Shown here: piece after piece, positions 25,501 through 38,500 of the stretch | Position numbering within the stretch: position 1 is the first letter of the stretch | How the letters are laid out: each line of letters opens with the position of its first letter | Source of the DNA: Lates calcarifer | Lineage: Eukaryota; Chordata; Actinopteri; Centropomidae | DNA length: 64,000 bases | Reading direction: 5' to 3' | Assembly: GCF_001640805.2 (NCBI RefSeq) | Contig: NC_066843.1 | Coordinates: 9,449,686-9,513,685 of the forward strand | Notes under the pieces: generated by a model | Databases searched by the model: none | Seen by the model: only the letters and a program-made list of their open reading frames with translations | What the model was told of the DNA's origin: nothing | Made by a program: the position numbers and the translations under genes

Positions 25501-26444
25501 GTATGTCTTTTTGACCACCCCCATACGCAAAGACACCCTCACCCCCACTGACAGCACCATACTGCCCTGTCACTGACCTGCTGCACCAGTACTCAATCAT
25601 CTCAAGTGTCAGTCAGTGGAGCTACATTCATTGGTCTTAAAGGCAACAAGCAGGCTACAGAATGACAGGACACTGAAGCAAATTCAATCCATAGGAGAAA
25701 AAAGACTTATATGATTTGATTTATACTTTCTATGATTCTCATTGTAAATCTTTTTCATCTCTGTAGCATGCATTATCCCCAGCTTCACTGATTTAATCTT
25801 CAATACTGTCAATGTGTGGAAGGGAGGGAGGGATACAGAGTAAATGAAAACTGACCAAAGTCCCCCACATGACAGAAAGTACAAAAGACAACAAGCTACA
25901 CAAACAGCCTTGTGGAGAATAATGCAAGATCAATAACCCAAGTAAACACATAAACATCAGCGAATTTAACTGCTAACCTGTCTGAGAAATCCTCCAAGGT
26001 GTCACTTTTCAGTCTTTCCAGAGAACTCCTTTTCTTTTTCTACTCCAGCTTCACGTACATATATACATATATATTTCAAAAAAAAAAAAAAAACAGCCGT
26101 CCCTTTTTCTGTCAAGTCCTGTTCAAAGCAAGTGAGCCAGATGGCAACATGTCAAGTGGCAGAGAGAAGGAGCCTGCTCCTCCAGTCAGGCAGAGAAATA
26201 CTGCCGGCTTTTTTTCAGATATACAGCAAAGATATCAGCTCCCAGCCAGCTCCCAGCCAGCTCCCAGCACACGGACACTGACACAGTCCAATTGGGGAAG
26301 GAGCCTTACTCACTACCTCACTCTCTCCTTTCTCTGTCTCCCTCTCTCTCTTTCTGTTTTGCTGTCACTACCATCAACATGGAGGCTCCACCCAGTGGTC
26401 ATTCCCTTCTCTGCCGCCTCCTCCTCCTCCTCCTCCTCACACGC

Positions 26445-26513
<69 letters not shown>

Positions 26514-29500
26514 AACCTCACACACTAGGGTAGAGCAATATGAACAAAATATATAAGCCTATATAAGTCAATAACATTATTGTATTCCAGTTTTAATATG
26601 TTTAAATATGCTTTTTCTTAAGTTTTTTTGACACCCAGTTCAAATGATTGGATTACAGTGATAAACAGTGACCAATCCTGACACCCACACTTAAAAAAAA
26701 AAAAAGACATATACAGTGTTTGCGAGAGTAAGATGCAACATAATGCATCCCAGAGCCACAGGCACATGTGGCTAATGAAAAAATCTCTCCTCAGTGACTC
26801 CAGAATTATTAGGTCAAAAACAGACTTTGAGGAGGTTAAACTGTATATACAAGTATTTATTATTCTTTGGATACATCCGGTCATCTCCCACCGAGACAAA
26901 GAGGAAGTCATAAGCTGTAGTATGAGCTATTGTTATGAGTCAGCACTTCGAGCCAGGTCTTCTCTCCCCTGACCAGTCATACGATCAGTCATACTTCATC
27001 ATTATCACCTCCAAATTCAAGTTTAACAATGGAGTATGTCTCGAGGACAATCGACGTATTTTTGTGTTAAGGATAGGGCAGGAGCATTATCCTCATGCTA
27101 ATCACGCATGCCAGAAAATTGCGAAAGAATCCCAGCATTCCTCCTGGTCGTGTCCCCAAGCGGCGTGTTTTTACAGCATGAGTGTATACTTGCCTCAGAT
27201 ACGTCTGCAGCACAGAGCAGATGTGAGCACATGCCTCATGTCTGTATGGAGTTGGATGAGTCAACCTGGAGCCCTCTGCTGTGCTAGCTGCACTCTGCAG
27301 TCCCACAGCAACAGAACTTCCTCTGACTAGTGTCCGTCCGGTGTTTTTCAACATAAATATCCTATCTACAGGAGACCTCAAAACAGAACTGTGACAGTAA
27401 AGACACAAACCTCAGAATGAGAAGAAATTCTGCGCTGGGCACACATTTCATAATCATTCAGGGTAAAATCCAATACAAGAGGCTGAGGCACCTTTTTCTC
27501 TACTGCCGTCTCGAAAGACAATAATCTGATACAGAGGTAAGGGGTTGTGTTTTGAGAAAAGGATGAGACTGGAAAAAACAGTTCATTTCATCCTGCTTTC
27601 ACTGTCACCATTGTTAAATTATATAAAAATTCCTGCAGGTCAAGATTAGGCACTTTGTCTCTGTGTTGTTCTGGGAAATGTAAGTATGTCACAGAGTGAA
27701 GTACAAACAATACAGTGTTATCTGGCAAGGCACTGTGTACGCTAGACAAATACATGGCATCGCAAATTTTTTGTAGAATACTCTGTAATGTGAATGCTGG
27801 ATTTCTAATATTGTAAAAGCCTGTCTGTGAGAATCACATATTTGCCTCTTTTTTTAACTCACAATTTTGGGATCTGATAAGATTCTAAACAAACTAATCT
27901 GGATCTCCAACTGGACCTTGTGAATTATATTTCATTGTTTCATGAGTTCCTTTCTTCCTATTTTTCTTACCCCTTAAATCATCCTGTGAATGTGAATCTT
28001 AGTTGGGAACCAATGTCCTACTCCGTTAAAACCATCCCATATTTTTTGGACTCTTGTCATGCTTACACATGAAAAATTTAAGTAGCTACCTCTTGCTCCA
28101 GTACGCCATCTTTACTTTTAGCTATTTAGCCTTGTTGCATTAATGTCAGTGAAGGTAAGTCACACTATGGAGTCATTGGGGACCGAAAGGAAGGCTGTTC
28201 AAACAGGAATGACCCTGTCAAACCTCCCCAAAGAGCACAATGACATTCCCAACAGAGTTCACACTCTGCCTGCTGGCAGTGTTAAAGCTGCTGTTCAGGA
28301 ATGCTGGGGGCAGAGGATGTAACTGGGTGGGAACTGGGGCTGAAAAATGTATAGCTGGGCCTACCACTGTACACACAGCTTCTGTGTAAAGCAAACATAC
28401 AGAAAGCTCCACAGCACAAACATCCTGCAGCTGCACACATGCACACACACACACGTACAATCCATCATTATATACACAAAAGATCAGCTTTCTTTAATAA
28501 TCTCCATACTATGTTATTGGCAACATTAATTGTTTTGATAGGCCGCTGTGGAGGCTTCTCATTGTTTTTCCTCAAAAGCGGAAGTGCTATTTCTACCCAC
28601 AATGCATGCTTTTGTCCTCTGATGCTGCTGGCATCGATTCTTATCTGGGCTGTCTTACTGTCAACATCCTCTCTTGCCAGTAAAACACAAAAACACACAT
28701 AGCACACACACATCCAGGAAACAAATGATGGGAGAGATGGAGGAGCCTCAAATCTTTTCTCTTTTTCTACTTTCAACCCCACTTCTCTTAACATCTTTAT
28801 TTTTGTCTTATTTTCATTTTTTCTCTTGCAAAGCAGTGGAGAAATTTTAGCCCACACACAAGCCGTGGGATGTCACTTCCCGTCAAGCATATTGTCAAAC
28901 TCTCTGCTTCCTGTTTGTGAACCATTTTAGATAGACCAAGGGAGGAGTGAAAGCTGTGGCTAAACCCACCCATCCTGTGGGAAAGGCATCAAAATAGCCA
29001 TTCTTCCTAACTGAAATCCTTCAACTCTATCACAACATGATCTGAATAGTGCACAAAAACCCAGGGTTGCAAAATGGCTCCAACAAAGCACCTATACAAC
29101 TCAGCATGCATGGCTGAATTGTTTACCTCTTTGATAAAGTTTCAATGGTACCAGATCTTTCTTACAATTTGGTGCAGTCTTTGCTTTTTTTGAAACAGAC
29201 AGCACCCACACAGATTTCGTAAGCTGTAACTACCCCATATCATTCACAAAATCAAAAAAAAAAAAAAAAAACCAAAGATCTGATAAATGTCTGCTGCTCC
29301 ACAGGAGCTAAACATGTAATGTCATGCACCGATGTTTTCAGCTTTACATCACTTTCCTGCAGCCCAGATGACTTACGTTCTACTAGAGCATAACAAAACC
29401 CCAACCAGCGGCACCTGATATGCATTTGATAGGGCAAATCAGCAAACTCCTTAGCAATGCTTTTGCTATAGAGGTCCCACCAGCTGCCATTTTGAATTTC

Positions 29501-32500
29501 TGGGCCTTATCAACAGGAGTGATCATAGAGTTTTGTCCTTCATGAAGAAAATGACTCCAGGCCTGTCTATACCTGCTGCAGACAAACCTGAAAGACACTG
29601 AAATCAGCGCTGGGAGCAAAGGGAGGGCAATGAACTGCAGGCTAAACTGTGTAAGACAGAAAGAAAAGTAGAGCTAGACACAGCAAAATGTGTGACTTAT
29701 TATGTTTCTGACGGAGTAGCTGACAAACCCACACTCTTATCTACAGTGTCCTTTCATTCAGCTTCCATGCAAATCAGCCGTAACTGTCAGCTGTGTTAAC
29801 AGTGACATGGTTAACAGTTACGTTTAATCTGTCAAGTATTTCCTTTGATTAATCAATTAATAATTTAGTTTATAAAATCTCAGATAAAAGTAACAAATTC
29901 CTTGAGTTCCTGGGGGACTGTTTTGTCTAACACTTTAAACTCAAAGATATTCAACTCACAATCACATAACAGAGAGAAAAACAGCAAATTCTCATATCTT
30001 AAAAAGCTTCAACCAGCAGCTATTTCAATTTTTTCCATGGCGAATGCTTAATTCATCTATTTTCTATCAACTGACTGATTGTTTTGTTTCTAGTTTAGAC
30101 TAACATAGACTGTGAAGAAATCTTGTTTGATATAATAACAACCATCTGCCTTCGAGATATGATCACAAAAATGATTTTTCTCTACTTGTTTGTGGCTTAG
30201 ATCTTGACATGAATAATTAATCAACTAGTTGATTTTGATTATAATAAACAACCACTTTTACTGCTACTAAAATCTTTTATATACTGAAAATGCTCATATT
30301 TTCTGATAACACCTTCACTGATTTTTTATATTGTTACAAAATAAACACATTTATTTGGCTGCTTATTAAACTAAAGCTTTCTTAAGAGAAAACTTTTGAC
30401 TTTTGACTCTGGCCACCTGTGATGATGGGCAATTATTATTTCTGACTTCTTGTAGTCTATGTTATTTTAAAAAGTGATTTAAAATTTAATTATTAATAAT
30501 AGGTGCAAAATAACAAAGGAGGAAGTCCTACAGTTAGCTTAATGTCACCGTGACAAGTCGCAGTGGTTATGGTTTGGTGGTTGTTTTTGTGCTCTTTTCA
30601 ATGACAAGTGATACTGCCCTAAAATATGTCACCAATGCAGCCTATTGAGAGTTGCTGAGCTACCAAACACTAAGCCTGCAGCAACACCCAAGTGCACTGA
30701 AAAGTAAATACATTTTTGTCCAGTTGCATTATGGCAGAAACTCCACAGAATGAACACTGGCCTAAGTGGAAAGGAGGGCTGCAACTGATGTAGAAAGAAG
30801 GATAAAATATGATTATGGGGAGAGGATGACGATTATCAAACCACCGGGGCATTAGTGCCAGGCAGGGCACATTGTTCTGGAGGGCCCATTAGAGCTCTCA
30901 ACGCCGCTCATTAGGGAACCATTAGTGACAACTACTTTAACTTCCCAGACCACCCACCTCTAAGTGGCAAAGACAAATGGACTCGAAGAGAATCGACTGT
31001 TCCCCTCTCTCATCTCTTTCGCCTGCGCAAACAATGCAGCTGTGTGCCAGCCAGGCTCATCCAGGGGCCGCTGAGGCAGAGAGTGTGTAAAAAGTTCCCC
31101 CCTATCCATCAGCAGAACAAAGGAGCAGCAGCATATAACAGGATCAGTCAGTCAGACATTCACTGTTCTCTAACACGATTAATCGTGACGCAAGTCAAGG
31201 GTCCTAATTAATGCTGCAAGGCTAACCAAGCCAAAGAGATCAAAGCGTCATGCTCAGAAACAAAGGCTTTCTGTCTGACTTCAAAAACAATAATACACCC
31301 AATAATCATGTTATGTAAAAGAATTACAACCATCTTTTAACACCGCTACAGGCTTCTGTGGGGGAAATATTGTGATTTTAACAACGATAATCTTTTCAAA
31401 AAGAGAAAGAAAAAACAAAACTGATGCCTCCATGCAGAACGCTGGAGGAGTTAACTGTCTGCTCTCACACCTGTTGCTGCTGACAGCTCTGCGAACACTG
31501 AAAACTGACACTGATAGATGTGACAGACCACTGCATGAAAGGCTAGAATTGTGTTACTAAACTGTTCATATAAGTGGTTAAGAAAATAACACCCACAGCA
31601 CTAAATAGAAATATACACAAATTATCTGCAAATATGGACAGTCAAGCAGACTCGCAAATATTAGACTGTGACAGTTTGTAAATAAACACACAGAAAAAGA
31701 ACAGTTAATGGAATGTGCATAATACAAAGAAAAATGACACATCAAAATCTCTTGATACTCAGTGGTTACTTAAACAGTACCTGTATCTTTGAATATCTTT
31801 TTGTGAACTGACAATACAAAGACAATATATTTCATATTCTTACGTTGTAATATTTTTCGTGTATGTTTTCATTGGAAGAAATGGAAAGTTCAGTCTTTAT
31901 GGAAAACCACAGGGGTTGATGAAATATGCACAAAGCTGACTCAACAAACACAACAGCACGGTACAAATGGCAGAGTAGTAAACACCACAAACAAGGCCAA
32001 ATACAGACGACACGTTTAGCTACTGAGATTTACTTGAACAAAATTTCACCACTAGAAAACGCCTCGTTGTTTCAGACTACGTCTCATAAACACGTTTTTC
32101 AACTACATACAGTCCCGTATAAACATTAAACCACATTCAGACGAAGTCAAATGTCTTTCCTCGACTATTTCACTCACCTATCCCGTCTTCCGATTTTAAC
32201 ACCATGCTGTCTGCGCGTCGCAGTTCCCAGTCCAGGAAGTTTTCCAGAGGTTTCCGAGCGTCAAAACTTTGACGGTTAGAATTAACTACAAAAATATTAA
32301 CCTTTTTTAGTTTTTATTGTCGAAGTTAACAAATACTCTAGGGGAATAGTTACTTCGGTAAGTGAAGGGTGGCTCTGTCGACAGCTCAAAGGAGTGGTCT
32401 GAGGCACAGACGAAGGACTTTAACCAGCCAATCTTTCCTGCGCGCGATTCTCTGTCAAGACAAGCGGGATGTACACAAATAGCTTCCGGTCAACACTTTC

Positions 32501-35500
32501 ACAATAAAAACCACAAACAAATATCAACGTTTGATAACTTGGGGCTCCTCCTGACTGCAGTGGGGATGGAAAAAGATGGGTCCATTTTTTTTGAATTATA
32601 ACGAATATTGGTCAGTTTATTGATTTGCATCAAGACACTTAAGGAAGCACAAATACTCATGTTGCATTTGCATCTCCAGAAAGCAACAGATGCATTAAAT
32701 ATTAGGTGATCTAAACTGTACAAAAAAAGCTATAGAGGCCAACTGGGATATATTCTTGGTTGCTAATACAGCATATACACTGCAGGAATAGTTGCCACCT
32801 TAGCAAATTGGAAATAAAAGCATACAACTACACACAAGCTATTAGCATACTATAAATATAGGCTTATAATCTTATATCTATTTTGAAGGAGAGCTGGCTC
32901 TATATCCGGCACCAGTCGCCTATCTCTGCCACATTGACGTTGCACAGGCTGAAGGTGCAGCAAATGGGCCAGATGACGCGTCTGCCGCCTGCGTTTCCAC
33001 CCTGCCTGGGCTCGTTCTCTCTCTCTCACACACACACACACATACAGATACATACATGCAGATACACACGCGCGCGCTACACTGTTGTTGGGGCATGGCT
33101 GAGTGGGGGCAGGGAGAGTGTGATTGACACACACAGACACAGCGGTTCACGGCTGCTGATCTTGCGCATATCGCTGCGTTTGATTCACCACATCCGCCGA
33201 AAGCAGACCTGTGTGTGCCAGAGTTTTACCTCGGAAACAAATGTAAAACATTTTTTTTAGAAAATAGCAACAACACCTGTCTGTGGGCGGCAGAGATAAT
33301 GCTCTCAAACACCTGTTGAAGTCCACTGTATATTCCTAAAGTTTGATGTCAGTAAAGAAACTCATGAAACTATCTGAAAGCTATCACCCTAAAAGCTATG
33401 ATGAGAATACTGCAGCTCTTTTTAAATGAATTGTTATGAACTAAGAGTGTCTGGGCCCTCCAACAAGACTGCAACCACATTCATTTGGATGTGTCATTAA
33501 TGGTGAAACTGGTTCTACCAAATCCCGGTGAGCAACATGTTTTATGAGTGATGCAGCGTTCCAGTTTCCAGCATCTTCTCAGCAATGAAAGCCTCATCTT
33601 TCCGGATTTATTACTTTCATGTTCCAGCCTGGCCTATCAACACACACAGCATATTCACATCTAATGCTGCCTGTGATCAAAGGTGCATCTTATGGGGGTC
33701 CCTTTGTTCTAGCAGGGAGACATTTCTTGGCTGCATATTTTAGGGAAAAAGCTGCGAGGGCAGGCAGAGGAGCTGCTCGCCTTTCCATCTCCTTGTTAAA
33801 AGCGAATAAATCAGCCTGCTGTTTGTTTAACACCTGAGTGACTGCGCTGCTGTCAGAGTGGCAAGGGCTGAGCCCGAACCTGCCTGTAGATGAAGACAGA
33901 AGGGCCGAGAGGAATGCTGCACTCACAGCCAATGAAAGAGGCCAGGAAGAGGGAGAGAACAGCTCCTCTCTGTTTGTTTTTCTATCTCTAATCCTATCTG
34001 ATGCACTATAGGAGAAAAAATCTGCATAAGACTGAATATCTGGATGCATTTTCATTGTCTTCAGTAACTACTAGCACAGGAATCAAGACCAAATACTTGG
34101 ATTCACCCCTTGTTTGAAGACCATATTGGCCCAGAGTAAAATCATCAAGACCTCTTTGAAAAGCCCTACAGTCTACATGGCCACTTCATTTATGAGGCTT
34201 GTCTTCAAGCTGTGGGATTTGAATGGCTCAGTTGTAAGACCCAAACTCAACAACTGACAATGTAGCCTCTGTGAAGTGAACCCCTCACACACAAAGTTTC
34301 AATTCATTGTTTTGAGTTCGTCCATTCCCCCGAGCACTGCTGTAAATCTGTGCTAAAGAACCTAGAACGAGTGAAACCAGAGAGCCGTTTGACCTTTAAA
34401 TGATCATCAAAACTCACGAGTTGGTATCAACACATGAGGTTATTGTTGTCTGCAACTTCCTGATTTGCACAGACATGTAGAGCTAATCCGCAAATAAATG
34501 TGATGTTAATGGAGCGTTTATGCAAACATCAGACCAACGTCATACTGAATTATAAAGTGTAAAGAGGTTTTGATTCATGCATGTTAAAAGATGCAGCTGG
34601 TGGTTAGTTTCACCAAGCTGGAGAAATTCTTTAAAAGGAGAAAATTTTCTTCTGCTTTATTCATGCATCAGTGTGCTTCAGTTTGAAAATGACGGGAACA
34701 ACAGACAGTTTAAATTACAATACAAAACATATTAATACAATACAAAACACCAGAAACTCATGGCCGTAAATGTTATAAAAATATGCCGTAACACCCTTCT
34801 TTCCTTATCCAATGTTTGTGTTGGATACCACTGTCAGATGATGTTATTATTATTCCCTGCATTATTCCTTGTGGACATACAGAATTTGCTTTGTCTGCAA
34901 TAAAGGAATGGTAATTGGGTTAGAAAATCAAGACAGAACTTCTTTTGACAACTTTCCAGCAGCAATGGGAACCATCCTTAAGCAGCTAAATCTTCATAAG
35001 CTGAAGTAACTTGCTAACACCCAAGAACATTTTGACCTCACACAAGCCTTGCTCATAATATGAAATAGCTGCAGCTCTGTCTTAGTGTACTATGTTAAGC
35101 CTTTGGATTACAGTGTGTTTGCAAGTGACAAAGCCAAACCTCAGGGAACGATGCCTTCCACATCCACTCCATATATGATGATGTGTGCCTATAAGAGCCT
35201 ACTAAATTCAGCTCTTTAAGGGTTATTCCAGCAATTTAGTGCTACACCTCCAATGTTTGTGAGAGAGACTTGTGAGAGATAGATTTAAAAAAAAACATTC
35301 AACATTGATTCAGAAGAGGCTGAGATATCCTGACTTTAAATCCCTAAAGTGAGTCAATCTCTAAAAACACTGCACCTCCAAAAATGCAACTCATCTTGAT
35401 GCTTTCCTGGTCGAGCAGGGTTTTGCAACCTACAGCCCACAATCATTATGTCACTGTGACTGAAAAACAGAGTCACTCCTTTACTCCAGTAAAGCTATGT

Positions 35501-38500
35501 GTTTACATTACATACAGTTCTTCTTCTGTGTGAGAAAATAATCTGTAACCTTCCTGTAGGAGGAGGTGCCAAGAGTGACCCCTGCTGATCAATTGCAATA
35601 ACTACAGTTCAACTTCCAGAAAAAGGAGACGAGATTTAAGCAAATTAAACTTACTATAACTGAGTTCATAAATGATAACTGGACACACACACACACAAAT
35701 CACTAAAACATAAATGATCCCTTAAGACCAGACACTGTCACACAAGTATCTACATATTAACCTCACATTGTGAAATATTTAGTGGTTAGTTAGCTGCAGG
35801 GTGTTGGGTCATTTCACATGATGGCTTGCCTCTTTGACATAAAAACAAAAATTCCGCCCTACAAAATAGGCTTATTGAGAAACAGGAGGTTAGTGTCCAC
35901 ACTGCCAGCTTGAAATAAGTAATCACCAAGGTTGAAAAATATCTGTCACCATTAAGATTACTACATGCATGGTTAGACATTCTTTGGCATAAGTTGCGGC
36001 TGGAGTTTTGTTGCTCCATGCATGACTAATCTGCACAAGTTGATTTTGAAACCGCTGTTCTCCTTTTACAGGTGCAGCCAGAGATAATGAGACCTTTGGA
36101 TCGATCCATCCTATAATTTTCTCAGTGAGAGGGAGTGCACACCTGAGCGATTACTGACGTGAGTCATACAGTATAATAAATACAAGAAGGCATCTGGCTT
36201 TTTCTAATGGGTATGTGTGTGTGTGTGTGAGAGAGAGGGAGAGCAAGAAAAAATATACTCAACCTTACTTTGCAATTACAAACACAGAGCTCTGCTTTAA
36301 ATATAGCATACTCTTCACATACCCTGAACAACAAATTTCCCTTATATAGCAGCAACCTACAGCCTACAGTGGAACTAATTTCCACACATAAACACACAGA
36401 AATACTGCTGAAGCTGTGACTTTGCATATTAGTTTTAGGAGGAGAGTGTGAAATACAGAGAGAGCACCTGATAAAGTAGGACAGTTGAGAGCCTGCCTGT
36501 CTGTCTGGGACAAGTCACGCTTCCTCAGGCTAGGCTCACAGCATTTTGCACTGCATTCATTTCTGCACTTGACATGGTCACCCCCAACAAGCACTATCAC
36601 CACCCTGGCTGACTATAGGCTGACGAAGCCATTGTTCATCTATAATTAATTATGCATAGGTCTGACTAATAGGTAGTCTTGAGGAATGGCAAAATAAAAT
36701 CCCTGCTGTTCATAGATGGAGTGTGTCTGATGGAGGCCAGCATGTCTGCGCATTTACAGAATAACAACAGGAACAACAAAAACAGTATGTCACAGTTCAC
36801 CAACAGCCATGCTACCATGCTTGTTTATCTCATGGCATTTTATCAAGATAAAAACAGAGAACTCAAAGAGAAGCAAATACTCCCATACCACCAAAAAGAT
36901 CTAATTTGGCTTTCATTCTGTATAGATTTCATCTGCCTCTCTTTAGATTCCCACATACTCCTCTTTAAAGCAGCTCATCAGCAGGGGTCTGTCTGGCCTG
37001 GTTCAGCATCCAAAACACGTCAAAGTGTTTGTTATCAGAGGGAAAAACCAGTTGTGTCTAACCAAAATCTTGAGAGGAGGGAAAGACTCATTGTCACTCC
37101 CAACTTGGTAGTCTGCCCCTGGAGCCCACATGAGTAATTTCCATGTCAGAGAGTCCCCGTAAAATCACCAGGCACACCTGCCTCACTGCACAGACCAACG
37201 TGTGACAGACGACATGTAACCCCCCTGATATTAATCAGCTAAATTACTGTCATGTCTCCTTCTTCGAGTGATACACCGCCTGCCATCAGTGTCAGCCTGT
37301 GGCCTGTGAAGATGAATTTGGCATGTTGGCCAACACAGTGATTGTGAACGTTAGAGTCACAGTAACATTTATAGTTGGGACATAACATTGGACATGTGCT
37401 TAATCAATATTAGATGCAAAGGAGCAGGCTGGATCACTTTGTATTCCCAGAGAAAGATGATGACTTTGGGAAATAAGATGTCACCACATGAGGTCAGCCA
37501 ATGGAAGAAGCTGAGTGACTTTTTTTTTAAACTCCTCACATGTGTGGATGTGTTTTGTCTTTTTTTAAACAGCAGTCACACAGTATTTGGCTATATTTTA
37601 GGAGTGATTTCATAGTGCTGCTGATACAGCGTGAACTTGCTGGACAATCATTAGATGAGTCACACATGAATCACTTTTATGATTCATGATTAAAAACAGA
37701 AACACTGACACATACAGCACACCGCCCAAACTCTTCCCACCACTAGGGGCCCAGAATGTAACGGCTGCCATCACAAGTTGAATGTTATTACAGTTTGAGC
37801 AAGAAGAAAACTGACACGTGCGGGCGGGTGACAGCTGAAGTGAAGCCCTTCGGGGATGTACGGCTTCATCTTCAGCCCACAAACTGGACTGGAGGCTGAA
37901 TATTCAAATGACGAACCAGTGTTTAACTAGAGCTCATCATGCTTTTTCTTTCAGTTCTGCCTGACGTGTCAGTTATTTCTGTTTGCTTGACAAAAATCTG
38001 CTAAACATAGCTGTCAACAGAACAATCAAGATCGCAACCCCCAAACCCCACCCCACCCCACCCCCGCCTTGAATCTTCATAACAAAACTAGAGTACTGTG
38101 TGTTTTCACACACATCCCTGGTGCTGATTCAGGCATTTTGAAATCACTGAGACAGCAATGCTTCCCCTTGCTACGCACTCAGTCAGCTGATTCACCACAA
38201 CCTGGTGAAGCCACCCCAGTCACGTCACACTTCCAATGGGAACCTGCGCACCAGCCTGCAGTGCAGTGTAATACAGTTGCAACACTTGACAACCACCCCA
38301 AAACAAAGAACTACACAAGCACATACATATCATCTTGTTATTACTGCCGAATGTAAGCACAAATCTGGACATGGGGACAGATGGTGAGTATAAACACACT
38401 CCTGAGGAGAACTCTTACTCCATCTGTAATTAAACTGGGAAACACTGAGAGCTGTTTATCTATCTTTAGGAGGCAATCCCCAGTAAACACAACACTGCTG

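Larger units (their letters stand above)
19037..32177 (-). other. cyth1: Long cyth1 intron below the proximal first exon
   Basis: This is 13.1 kb without a supported exon. Visible content: CA-rich tracts at 24808-24860, an 11-bp tandem repeat at 26236-26268, a composite TCC-CG-CA tract at 26417-26511, poly-A tracts at 26079-26093 and 29255-29271, and the longest open frame of the window (22052-22750, minus, 232 codons), with no recognisable domain. The segment 30830-31080 looks less AT-rich and less repetitive than its surroundings. Confidence 0.65.

Noticed and set aside
25999..26514. 171-codon open frame ending in His-Thr repeats
   Set aside because: It is produced by the (CA)n and TCC microsatellites. 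No real coding signal is seen.
36679..37137. 152-codon open frame, plus strand
   Set aside because: There are no splice-supported partners and no family features. The composition is typical of translated intron, so it is taken as chance.
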